Below are positions 1 through 5,198 of a DNA stretch of 5,198 nucleotides, in pieces. The stretch's first letter is position 1, and each line of letters starts with the position of its first letter. Made by a program: the position numbers and the translations under genes. The notes under the pieces were generated by a model, which was not told where the DNA came from, made no database searches, and saw only the letters and a program-made list of their open reading frames with translations. The DNA comes from Aquamicrobium sp. (GTDB lineage Bacteria > Pseudomonadota > Alphaproteobacteria > Rhizobiales > Rhizobiaceae), in assembly GCA_014860725.1 (NCBI GenBank), contig JACZJD010000142.1:1-5198 (forward strand), in the 5' to 3' direction.

Positions 1-308
1 CGCATGATCGGGTCGAGGTCGCTCGTGCTGATCTCGCGCGACTGCTGGGTGACCAGGTCGGCGACCATCGAGCCGACGCGGCTCACCTTCTTGTTGGTCT
101 CGATGCCCTGCGCCACTTCCATGGTGACGAAATAGAGCATCAGCAGGAGGGGCGCGATGAAAGCGAACTCGATCGCGGCCACGCCGCGCCGGTCGGCGAT
201 GACGCCGCCGAGCTTCCTGATCGCCTTCGGCAGCCATCCTGCGATCGTCCGGTGCTTTTCCATCGCTTCCATCCCCCGTCCCGCCTTCGGCCTGTCGTGT
301 CCGTGCAT
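1..308 (-). CDS. TadE/TadG-like pseudopilin, partial (C-terminal part beyond left edge)
   Basis: The frame is open from the ATG at 308 to the left edge, giving 102 codons of N-terminal part. A basic, hydrophilic leader (about residues 1-41) ends in RRG and is followed by VAAIEF and then a hydrophobic segment (about 46-62, FAFIAPLLLMLYF). This is a class III prepilin-type signal: the expected cut is after Gly42, leaving Glu47 at position +5 of the mature protein. Such TadE/TadG proteins are minor pilins or pilus-assembly factors anchored in the inner membrane. The ATG at 308 shares one base with the TGA of the upstream pseudopilin gene (TGATG), so the two are probably translationally coupled. 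ATGs at 272 and 263 are in frame and also precede the motif. The one at 272 has a G-rich stretch directly before it, so the exact start is uncertain. Whether this is a second TadE or the N-terminus of a longer TadG cannot be decided from the part visible. Confidence 0.85.
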   Translation of the reverse strand, partial: MHGHDRPKAGRGMEAMEKHRTIAGWLPKAIRKLGGVIADRRGVAAIEFAFIAPLLLMLYFVTMEVAQGIETNKKVSRVGSMVADLVTQQSREISTSDLDPIM

Positions 309-892
309 CAGTCGTCGAAGGGCTCGTTCTGCCAGGTGACGCTGGAGAAGAGCAGCGTCTTGCCGCCCTTCAGGTTCGACATCGACTTGCGCATGAAGTC
401 GGTCATCACCGGCCAGCGATAGAAGACGCGAAGCTGGTTCTTCGAGCCGGACTGCCCCGGCTCGATGCCGAAGCCGGTGGTGTCGATGTCGTTGTCCTTG
501 ATGGGAATGCGCTTGGCCGCGGCCTCGGCGAAGGTCGTGTAGGCCTTGAGATCGATCTCGAGCTCCGGGCAGCCGGCTGAGACCAGCACCTCCAGCTTGC
601 CGCAGATCATCTCGTGCACGAGGTTCGGCCGTTCCTCGAGGTCCGCCGGCCTGAGCTGGCCGGTGCGGAACTGTCGCGCCACGTCGTCGGTGGCATTCGC
701 CAGCACCTGCTGGGCCGCGAAGGAGATGCAGCTTTCGAGGATGGCGAAGACCAGCATGGCGAAGGGAATGATGAGCGCGGCGAACTCGATCACCACGCTG
801 CCGCCCTCGCTGCGGCCGAAGCGGCGCGCGAGGCCGCGCCGGCGCGGCGCCTTCCGGTCTTTCCCGGCCAGAACCTTTGCGGAGGTATCCAT
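308..892 (-). CDS. tadE: TadE-type minor pseudopilin
   Basis: This is a 194-residue protein of the TadE family, a pseudopilin of the Tad pilus that is processed by the same peptidase as the pilin and inserted in the inner membrane. After a strongly basic leader (KDRKAPRRRG... at about residues 12-27) comes GG-SVVIEF: expected cleavage is after Gly31, with Glu36 at +5. One hydrophobic helix (about 33-54) follows. The rest is a periplasmic domain with Cys97 and Cys108, a pair that could form a disulfide. I chose the ATG at 892 because AGGG lies 7 bases upstream of it. An in-frame GTG at 934 would add 14 residues but lacks a clear ribosome site. The stop overlaps the next pseudopilin start by one base. 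The gene lies 167 bases downstream of the small pilus-assembly protein gene on the same strand, so the three are likely one operon. Family identity is firm; the precise role in pilus assembly is inferred from the family. Confidence 0.9.
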   Translation of the reverse strand: MDTSAKVLAGKDRKAPRRRGLARRFGRSEGGSVVIEFAALIIPFAMLVFAILESCISFAAQQVLANATDDVARQFRTGQLRPADLEERPNLVHEMICGKLEVLVSAGCPELEIDLKAYTTFAEAAAKRIPIKDNDIDTTGFGIEPGQSGSKNQLRVFYRWPVMTDFMRKSMSNLKGGKTLLFSSVTWQNEPFDD

Positions 893-991
893 CTTCGTGC
901 CCTGCTGCCCGAACCTGATGGACGCACCATACACAAGGCCGGTTGAGGTCCGGTTTTGCGGGAAGATAGAAGTCGAGCTTTCGCGTCAGCC

Positions 992-1008
992 CGGCATTAA
1001 CCATGCCG
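992..1008. repeat. Small hairpin between minus-strand genes
   Basis: CGGCAT (992-997) and ATGCCG (1003-1008) form a 6-base inverted repeat around a 5-base loop. It sits in the 167-base gap between the small pilus-assembly gene and tadE. On the minus strand it lies about 100 bases before the tadE start. No T-run follows it, so it does not look like an intrinsic terminator. It may be a chance dyad or an RNA-processing hairpin. Confidence 0.3.
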
Positions 1009-1059
1009 ATGCTTTCGCCCTTCCGTTCCGGGCCGGTTTGCGGGTGCGGCTGCCGCCGG

Positions 1060-1449
1060 CTAGTGGCCGGGCACGATCTGCGGCTCGCAATAGGGCGAGC
1101 ACGACAGCGCCTCGAGATCGGCGCGGCGGTAGATGTTGACGGCGCCGGCGGATGCGCGCGAGACCACGACCTGCTCGTCGACGATGGCCGCACCGTCGCG
1201 GTCGAGGATCACGAGGTTGGTGATGCCAAAGCCCTTGCCGGTCAGCACCACGGTGGAGGCGTCCTGCACCGCCGCATCGGCGATCAGCGGGTTGCCGACG
1301 ATGATGGTGTCGGCCGGCCGGGCGAGCTTGACCACCCGCGCCTGGTTCACGAACACCCGGATCGATTCCGCATGCGCCGGCAGGGCGGCGACGGCCGCGC
1401 CGGCCACAAGGACGGCCGGGCCGATCAGCTTCAACAAGTGCCGCGCCAT
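1060..1449 (-). CDS. Secreted pilus-assembly N-terminal-domain protein (stand-alone CpaC N-domain)
   Basis: A 129-residue protein with a Sec signal peptide (basic MARHLLK, hydrophobic core to about residue 23, probable cut after AHA at 27), so it is expected in the periplasm. Residues about 37-100 match the domain found at the N-terminus of Tad secretins (pilus formation protein N-terminal region). Compared by eye with residues 68-105 of the CpaC encoded in this window, it shares VxNPxxADA, LxGKxxGxTN and similar spacing, with no gap needed. It lacks the BON and secretin domains, so it cannot form the channel itself and may be an accessory or modulator of it; that role is inference. The C-terminal tail carries Cys117 and Cys121 (CSPYC), a possible disulfide. 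GGGGAGG lies 6 bases before the ATG, a strong ribosome site. The gene diverges from the pilin gene and heads the minus-strand arm. Small proteins of this type are common beside flp genes in rhizobia. Confidence 0.85.
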   Translation of the reverse strand: MARHLLKLIGPAVLVAGAAVAALPAHAESIRVFVNQARVVKLARPADTIIVGNPLIADAAVQDASTVVLTGKGFGITNLVILDRDGAAIVDEQVVVSRASAGAVNIYRRADLEALSCSPYCEPQIVPGH

Positions 1450-1527
1450 GCGCTGCCTCCCCGGTTCGAGCGGTGTTTCCGGAAGATGAAGGATATTGGT
1501 GAACCAAGGGTTAAAAGCGCGAGAACT

Positions 1528-1568
1528 GTTCCGGCCGCACTCTTCTTTATATGGGCCTCGGCCGGAAC
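1528..1568. repeat. Perfect 10-base inverted repeat, candidate operator or hairpin
   Basis: GTTCCGGCCG (1528-1537) is repeated exactly in inverted orientation as CGGCCGGAAC (1559-1568), with a 21-base, AT-richer spacer that includes TTTATAT. Arm centres are about 31 bases apart, close to three helical turns, which would place both half-sites on one face of the DNA. It sits 79 bases upstream of the minus-strand start and about 200 upstream of the pilin start. It could be a binding site for a dimeric regulator or a leader hairpin of the minus-strand transcript. No T-run follows on either side, so a terminator is unlikely. The pairing is seen directly; the function is inferred. Confidence 0.55.
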
Positions 1569-1751
1569 GCTCCCGTCTTCGTCCGATTTTAACGACCGGC
1601 GTATCTCCCGGTTAACCAAGAAACACACAGACGAGGTGCAAGATTTCGGTAAGGCTGTTTCTTAAGCCGAATGCAACCGCTTCATTCTAGTGTTCGGCCA
1701 TCCGATCGACACGGAAGAAACGTTGACGGAAGTGCTGTTAACACACGGAGT

Positions 1752-1757
1752 AAGGAG
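1752..1757 (+). promoter_or_regulatory. Ribosome binding site of the pilin gene
   Basis: AAGGAG lies 7 bases before the ATG at 1765. It is the best Shine-Dalgarno match in the window. It fixes the pilin start at 1765 rather than at an in-frame GTG at 1690, and fits a protein needed in large amounts. Confidence 0.85.
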
Positions 1758-1764
1758 TTCTCCC

Positions 1765-1950
1765 ATGTCCAAGCTTTTCGCTCGCTTCGCGAAGGACGAG
1801 TCCGGCGCGACCGCCATCGAATACGGCCTGATCGCGGCCCTCATCGCCCTCGCCGTCATCGGCGGTGCCCGCCTGCTCGGCCAGGAAGTCGGCAACACCT
1901 TCAACGACATCGCCGAGGAGCTGCAGGGCGCGACCGGCGGCGGCGGCTGA
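1765..1950 (+). CDS. flp: Flp-family type IVb major pilin
   Basis: A 61-residue prepilin (flp, also called pilA in Caulobacter and ctpA in Agrobacterium), the structural subunit of the Tad pilus that mediates adhesion and surface attachment. The short leader MSKLFARFAKDESG ends at Gly14. Cleavage there leaves a 47-residue mature pilin starting ATAIEYGLIAALIALAVIG, with Glu at +5 and Tyr at +6, the diagnostic Flp motif. The hydrophobic helix spans about residues 17-35. The amphipathic C-terminal part ends in a glycine run (ATGGGG). Length is typical of the family. The gene is followed closely by a strong terminator, so it is probably transcribed mainly as a short, abundant monocistronic message, apart from the assembly genes downstream. 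The cognate peptidase gene cpaA is next on the same strand. Confidence 0.97.
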   Translation: MSKLFARFAKDESGATAIEYGLIAALIALAVIGGARLLGQEVGNTFNDIAEELQGATGGGG

Positions 1951-1975
1951 TTGGTCGCTCGGCTGATTTCAAAGG

Positions 1976-2006
1976 AACGGCCGCCTTCGGGCGGCCGTTT
2001 TTCTTT
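1976..2006 (+). terminator. Rho-independent terminator after the pilin gene
   Basis: AACGGCCGCC (1976-1985) and GGCGGCCGTT (1990-1999) form a perfect 10-base-pair stem closed by a TTCG tetraloop. The stem runs into TTTTT (1998-2002), then C and TTT. It begins 25 bases after the pilin stop. UUCG loops are exceptionally stable, so strong termination is expected, with assembly genes downstream relying on read-through or their own promoter. Confidence 0.93.
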
Positions 2007-2032
2007 CCGTCCGCGAGCCCTGCGCTTCACCA

Positions 2033-2111
2033 ATGCTTAAAACGCCTGAGTCTAGGGTTGCCTCATGATCGTCCGGTACGGGTGCCGCAGCCATGCTTGA
2101 AGCGCTGATCT
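2033..2111 (+). repeat. Imperfect direct repeat around the cpaA start
   Basis: ATGCTTAAAACGCCTGAGTC (from 2033) resembles ATGCTTGAAGCGCTGATCT (from 2093, the first codons of cpaA). They differ by two substitutions and two single-base gaps over about 20 bases. The copies are 60 bases apart and in the same reading frame, but a TGA at 2066 stops the upstream copy. It could be a remnant of a small duplication or chance. Confidence 0.35.
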
Positions 2112-2614
2112 TCGTCGTCTTTCCCTTCTGCATGGCCTTCGCGATCGTCTCCGACATGGTGTCGATGACCATCGCCAACCGCGTGTCGATCGTCCTCGTC
2201 GCCACCTTCGCGGTCGTCGCCCCTCTGACCGGCATGGGCTGGACCGACTATGGCTGGCACTTCGCGGCCGGCGCGATGGTGCTCTGCGTCACCTTCACCC
2301 TGTTCGCCATCGGCGGCATGGGCGGCGGCGACGCCAAGCTCCTGGCCGCGACCGCGCTGTGGATAGGCTTCTCGCCGCAGCTCATGCAGTATCTCGTCTA
2401 TGCGTCGCTCATCGGCGGGGCGCTGACGCTCCTCATCCTCTTCTACCGCAAGTCGCCGCTCTCGGCCTTCACCGGCGGCAACGTGCTCCTGCGGCACTTC
2501 GCCGACCCGAAGGTCGGCATCCCCTACGGCGTGGCGCTGGGCCTCGCCGGGCTCATCGCCTATCCGGCGACGCCGCTGATGCAGTGGGCGCTCGCCCGCC
2601 TCGCGGCCTCCTGA
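2093..2614 (+). CDS. cpaA: Prepilin peptidase CpaA/TadV (A24 family)
   Basis: A 173-residue integral membrane aspartic protease of the type IV prepilin peptidase family. It cuts the leader from Flp pilin and from TadE-type pseudopilins at the cytoplasmic face of the inner membrane. The two catalytic aspartates are visible: Asp21 (VSDMVSMTIANR) and Asp80 in the GGGD form of the GxGD motif, followed by AKLLAA. Hydrophobic segments fall at about 5-20, 32-47, 56-74, 82-93, 98-118 and 143-160. The IPYGVA motif at 143-148 is characteristic of the C-terminal part. It lacks the N-terminal methyltransferase domain of PilD-type enzymes, as is normal for TadV/CpaA. The ATG at 2093 matches the usual N-terminus but has a poor ribosome site, so translation may be weak or coupled to a tiny upstream reading frame (2065-2100). 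It lies downstream of the pilin terminator and upstream of cpaB. Confidence 0.95.
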   Translation: MLEALIFVVFPFCMAFAIVSDMVSMTIANRVSIVLVATFAVVAPLTGMGWTDYGWHFAAGAMVLCVTFTLFAIGGMGGGDAKLLAATALWIGFSPQLMQYLVYASLIGGALTLLILFYRKSPLSAFTGGNVLLRHFADPKVGIPYGVALGLAGLIAYPATPLMQWALARLAAS

Positions 2615-2660
2615 CGACGCCGCCGTAAACGCAAAATTAATCACGATCGTAAGCGATCCA

Positions 2661-2675
2661 TTAACCGTAATTTGA
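2661..2675 (+). promoter_or_regulatory. Near-consensus CtrA-like box upstream of cpaB
   Basis: TTAA (2661-2664), seven bases, then TTGA (2672-2675) matches the CtrA recognition pattern TTAA-N7-TTAA with one mismatch. It lies in the AT-richer part of the 120-base gap between cpaA and cpaB, about 60 bases before the cpaB start. The second half overlaps TTGACG, a -35-like hexamer, though no convincing -10 follows. CtrA is known to control pilus genes in Caulobacter; its action here is inference from a short motif. Confidence 0.35.
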
Positions 2676-2734
2676 CGATTGGGACCGCACAGTCCGGCTC
2701 GGATCACTGGATTCCGAGTACGAGGTCCCGACAG

Positions 2735-3550
2735 ATGGCACCATCACGCGTGATCATACTGGGCGTCGCCGTGGCAACGGCGATCGGCGCAGGCTATGTC
2801 GCGAAGAACATGGCGACACCGCCGCCGCCGAAGGTCATCGTCGACAGCGGCCCGCGCGAGCCGGCGATCCGTCTGACCGAGGTGCTGGTGCTCGACGGCG
2901 ACGTGGCGATGGGCGCTCCGGTGAGCGACCAGCTCACCTGGCAGTCGTGGCCGACGGCCGGCGTCACCGACGCCTTCATCACCCGCGACAAGGAGCCCAA
3001 CGCGCTCGAGGAGCTGAAAGGCGCGATCGCGCGGGTGCCGATCTATGCCGGCGAGCCGCTGCGCCGTTCCAAGCTGATCGGCGAGGGCCAGAGCTTCATG
3101 TCGTCGATCCTGCCTTCGGGCAAGCGCGCCGTGGCGACGCAGATCGCGGCCGACACCTCGGCCGGCGGCTTCATCCTGCCCAACGACTATGTCGACGTCA
3201 TCATGACGCGGCGGGTGTCGAACGAGGGCGGCGGCGACGGCTACGTCACCGAGACCATCCTGAAGAACATCCGCGTGCTCGCCATCGACCAGGCGATCCA
3301 GGAGGACGAGGAAGGCCGCCGCGTGCGCGTCGGCGACACGGCGACGCTGGAGCTGACGCCGCAGCAGGCGGAGATCATCACCGTGGCGCAGCAGATGGCC
3401 GACCGGCTGGCGCTGGCGCTCAGGGCGGTCGTCGATACCCAGGAAGTGGTGCAGGAGGAAGCCGACTACCTCGTCTCGGGCAGCGGCAGGCGCGGCACCG
3501 TGCGCCTCATCAAGTCGGGCGAGGTCAGCGAAGTGGGAGCGCGTCGATGA
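2735..3550 (+). CDS. cpaB: Flp pilus assembly protein CpaB/RcpC
   Basis: A 271-residue periplasmic protein with one N-terminal membrane segment (about residues 5-22). It belongs to the CpaB/RcpC family, which works with the secretin in Tad pilus biogenesis. A SAF-type domain spans about 45-115 (VLVLDGDVAMGAPVSDQLTW ... RVPIYAGEPLRRSKL). The RcpC domain follows, with FMSSILPSGKRAVATQIAAD and GGFILPNDYVDVIMT at about 121-158, and then KNIRVLAIDQ and ATLELTPQQAEII. I chose the ATG at 2735 because GAGG lies 9 bases before it and the membrane segment begins soon after. A TTG at 2672 would add 21 polar residues before the anchor and is unlikely. The last codons overlap the cpaC start by four bases (ATGA), so cpaB and cpaC are translationally coupled. 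Length is normal for the family. Confidence 0.95.
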   Translation: MAPSRVIILGVAVATAIGAGYVAKNMATPPPPKVIVDSGPREPAIRLTEVLVLDGDVAMGAPVSDQLTWQSWPTAGVTDAFITRDKEPNALEELKGAIARVPIYAGEPLRRSKLIGEGQSFMSSILPSGKRAVATQIAADTSAGGFILPNDYVDVIMTRRVSNEGGGDGYVTETILKNIRVLAIDQAIQEDEEGRRVRVGDTATLELTPQQAEIITVAQQMADRLALALRAVVDTQEVVQEEADYLVSGSGRRGTVRLIKSGEVSEVGARR

Positions 3551-5106
3551 GCATCAGAACCGGACACAGGACCCTCTTCCGCCCCGCCGCCGGATCGCTG
3601 CTGGCGCTCGCGGTCGCGCTCGGCGGCAGCGCCGGCCTCGCGCCGCTCGTGGCGGCGGAGGCCTCGGCGCAGGGCGTCTCGACGGTGAGCGCCAAGCGCG
3701 CCTCGCAGCGCATCGACCTCGGCCTCAACAAGTCGATCGTCATCGACCTGCCGCGCGACGCCTACGACATCCTCGTCGCCAACCCGGCCGTCGCCGACGC
3801 AGTGACGCGCACGGCGCGGCGCATCTACCTGTTCGGCAAGTCGGTCGGCGAGACCAACATCTTCGTCTTCGGCCCGAACGGCGAGCAGATCGCCTCGATC
3901 GACCTCAAGGTCGAGCGCGACGTGACCGGGCTCGAAGCCTATCTCAAGCGCTTCCTGCCCAATTCCGACATCACGGTCGAGCTCATCAATGACAACGTCG
4001 TGCTGACCGGAACGGTCGAGACGCCGCTCGACGCCAAGCGCGCCGAGGAGCTGGCGACGATCTTCGTGACGGGCGGCGAGGCCACGACCGGCCAGTATTC
4101 GCAGACGGCGGCCGGCGGCGACGCGGCCGGCGGCGTCGCCATCGACAATCCCGACAACACGCGCCGCACCAGCCGCATCGTCAACATGCTGAAGATCGTC
4201 GGCGAGGACCAGGTGACGCTGAAGGTCACGGTGGCCGAGGTCTCGCGCAACGTGATGAAGCAGCTCGGCGTCAACATGATCGGCTCCGGCAATCTCGACG
4301 GCATTTCGTGGGGCGCGATCAGCGAGAACTCGTTCGGCCTCGGCAAGCCGCTGTCGGCGTCCTCGCTCTCGGTCAGCGGCTCGCTGATCGACGCCTATCT
4401 CAACGCCATGGAGCAGGCCGGCGTGATGAAGACGCTGGCGGAGCCCACCCTGACGGCGGTGTCCGGCGAGAAGGCGACCTTCCGCGTCGGCGGCGAGTTC
4501 AACATCGTGCGCGGCCGCGACACCGACCCCGAGACCGGCCAGACAACCTACGAGACCCAGCAGATCGACTACGGCATCGGGCTGGAGTTCCAGCCGGTGG
4601 TGCTGTCGCCCGGCCGCATCAGCCTGAAGATCAGGACGCAGGTCTCCGAACCGACCAACGAGGGCTCGGTGATGCTGGAGGGCGGCGTCTCCCGCGGCAG
4701 CGGCAGGGGGATGATGGGCACGAACTTCATCTCCATCCGCAAACGCCTCGCCGACACGACGGTGGAATTGCCCTCCGGCGGCTCGATGATGATCGCCGGC
4801 CTCGTGCGCGACGACGTGCGCCAGGTCGCGTCCGGCCTGCCGGGGCTGTCGAAGGTGCCGGTGCTCGGCACGCTGTTCCGCAGCCGCGACTTCGTGCGCA
4901 ACGAGACCGAGCTGGTCATCATCGTCACGCCCTACCTCTCCAAGCCGGTGGCGCGCACCGCGCTCGCCAAGCCGGACGACAACTTCAACCCGGCCAGCGA
5001 CGGCGCCGGCATGTTCCTCAACCGCGTCAACCGCGTCTACGGGACCATGAAGACCGACAAGCCCGCTGGCCGCTACCACGGCGTGGTCGGGTTCATCTAC
5101 AAGTGA
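3547..5106 (+). CDS. cpaC: Tad pilus outer-membrane secretin CpaC/RcpA
   Basis: A 519-residue secretin, the outer-membrane channel through which the Flp pilus passes. A signal peptide covers about residues 1-41 (long hydrophobic core, probable cut after ASA). The pilus-assembly N-terminal domain is at about 55-122 (ILVANPAVADAV, LFGKSVGETNIFVF). A BON-like domain is at about 125-175 (VELINDNVVLTGTVETPLDA). A Gly/Ala/Thr-rich linker is at about 176-207. The secretin core runs from about 210 to 465, with QVTLKVTVAEVSRNVMKQLG, LAEPTLTAVSGEKATFRVGG, and the closing signature VPVLGTLFRSRDF...ELVIIVTPYL at 437-464. A C-terminal tail of about 55 residues follows. The ATG at 3547 overlaps the cpaB stop by four bases and directly precedes the signal peptide; earlier codons in this frame lie inside cpaB and are out-of-frame shadow. 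The cpaD start lies 14 bases past its stop, indicating a cpaBCD transcription unit. Confidence 0.96.
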   Translation: MSIRTGHRTLFRPAAGSLLALAVALGGSAGLAPLVAAEASAQGVSTVSAKRASQRIDLGLNKSIVIDLPRDAYDILVANPAVADAVTRTARRIYLFGKSVGETNIFVFGPNGEQIASIDLKVERDVTGLEAYLKRFLPNSDITVELINDNVVLTGTVETPLDAKRAEELATIFVTGGEATTGQYSQTAAGGDAAGGVAIDNPDNTRRTSRIVNMLKIVGEDQVTLKVTVAEVSRNVMKQLGVNMIGSGNLDGISWGAISENSFGLGKPLSASSLSVSGSLIDAYLNAMEQAGVMKTLAEPTLTAVSGEKATFRVGGEFNIVRGRDTDPETGQTTYETQQIDYGIGLEFQPVVLSPGRISLKIRTQVSEPTNEGSVMLEGGVSRGSGRGMMGTNFISIRKRLADTTVELPSGGSMMIAGLVRDDVRQVASGLPGLSKVPVLGTLFRSRDFVRNETELVIIVTPYLSKPVARTALAKPDDNFNPASDGAGMFLNRVNRVYGTMKTDKPAGRYHGVVGFIYK

Positions 5107-5120
5107 TCGGGGACGGACAC

Positions 5121-5198
5121 ATGCCTGCAACGCCTCTCAACACCGCTCCGTCACGGCGCCTCGCCCGCATCGCCCTCCTCGCGGCGGCCGTCGCCGCG
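5121..5198 (+). CDS. cpaD: Probable CpaD, 5' end only
   Basis: Only the first 26 codons are inside the window. They give MPATPLNTAPSRRLARIALL followed by an Ala-rich hydrophobic run, which looks like the start of a Sec or lipoprotein signal peptide. GGGGA (5109-5113) lies 7 bases before the ATG, a good ribosome site. The assignment to CpaD, an outer-membrane-associated pilus protein usually encoded directly after CpaC, rests on gene order and the signal sequence. The cysteine of a lipobox and the rest of the protein are beyond the edge, so identity is not proven by sequence. Confidence 0.7.
   Translation, partial: MPATPLNTAPSRRLARIALLAAAVAA

Larger units (their letters stand above)
1450..1764. 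promoter_or_regulatory. Divergent intergenic region between the two pilus arms
   Basis: This 315-base stretch has no convincing gene and separates the minus-strand arm from the pilin gene. It must supply promoters for both directions, since both flanking genes start outward from it. It is richer in A/T than the genes and holds five TTAA tetramers (1511, 1589, 1612, 1662, 1738), two of them inside GTTAAC. None of these has a second TTAA at the 7-base spacing of a full CtrA box. A TTGACG at 1723-1728 resembles a -35 element, but no good -10 follows and the resulting leader would be almost absent. I cannot place either transcription start with confidence. The most structured element is the inverted repeat at 1528-1568. 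Confidence 0.6.

Noticed and set aside
546..1139. Plus-strand open frame of 197 codons opposite tadE
   Set aside because: It overlaps the tadE gene on the other strand and reads as Ser/Arg/Ala-rich shadow sequence.
1589..1615. TTAA pair in the divergent region as a CtrA box
   Set aside because: The two TTAA tetramers start 23 bases apart rather than 11, and none of the five in this region has a partner at the N7 spacing.
1003..1665. Plus-strand open frame of 220 codons across the small pilus-assembly gene and the divergent region
   Set aside because: It is antisense to a protein with a signal peptide and clear domain; its own translation has no family features.
1723..1751. TTGACG as a -35 element of a pilin promoter
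   Set aside because: No acceptable -10 lies at 16-18 bases, and transcription from it would begin at about the ribosome site, leaving almost no leader.
2063..2707. Minus-strand open frame of 214 codons opposite cpaA
   Set aside because: The translation is low-complexity Arg/Glu/Asp/Gly/His text antisense to the membrane peptidase, with no recognisable motif or convincing ribosome site.
2947..3546. In-frame upstream extension of the cpaC reading frame
   Set aside because: The 200 extra codons lie in the wrong frame of cpaB and are Arg/Gly/Ala-rich; the ATG at 3547 followed by a signal peptide is the real start.
3466..5130. Long open frame of 554 codons on the minus strand opposite cpaC
   Set aside because: It is antisense to a clear secretin, is dominated by Arg, Ala, Gly, Asp and His as expected from the complement of GC-rich codons, and shows no domain. 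It is a compositional shadow.
1..5198. CRISPR arrays, tRNA or rRNA genes, insertion sequences or phage genes
   Set aside because: No regularly spaced repeats, cloverleaf-like segments, transposase motifs or terminal inverted repeats were seen; nearly all of the window is accounted for by pilus genes.

Overview
The window is GC-rich (mostly G/C at third codon positions) and reads as a chromosomal segment of an alphaproteobacterium, most likely of the Hyphomicrobiales (rhizobia and relatives). This assignment rests on gene order and protein style, not on a database search. It covers the central part of a Tad/Cpa (type IVc, Flp) pilus locus, the tight-adherence apparatus called ctp in Agrobacterium and cpa in Caulobacter. 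Coding density is high and every gene recognised belongs to this one system.

Layout: a minus-strand arm runs leftward from about 1449. It holds a small secreted protein with a stand-alone pilus-assembly N-terminal domain (1060-1449), a TadE-type minor pseudopilin (308-892), and a second TadE/TadG-like pseudopilin that starts on the stop codon of the first and runs off the left edge (1-308). A 315-base divergent region (1450-1764) carries a perfect 10-base inverted repeat. A plus-strand arm then runs rightward: the major Flp pilin (1765-1950), a strong intrinsic terminator with a UUCG loop (1976-2006), the prepilin peptidase CpaA/TadV (2093-2614), a 120-base AT-richer gap, CpaB/RcpC (2735-3550), the outer-membrane secretin CpaC/RcpA (3547-5106), and the first 26 codons of a probable CpaD (5121 to the right edge).

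How they work together: CpaA is the inner-membrane aspartic protease expected to cut the pilin and both pseudopilins after the glycine of their G-x-x-x-x-E motifs. All three substrates are visible here, each with Glu at +5. CpaC forms the outer-membrane channel, with CpaB and CpaD as periplasmic or outer-membrane partners. The motor ATPase (CpaF/TadA), CpaE/TadZ and the platform proteins TadB/TadC are not in the window and would be expected beyond the right edge.

The system is known. The points most worth following are the stand-alone secretin-N-domain protein with a CxxxC tail, the inverted repeat between the divergent arms, the terminator isolating the pilin gene, and a near-CtrA motif ahead of cpaB.
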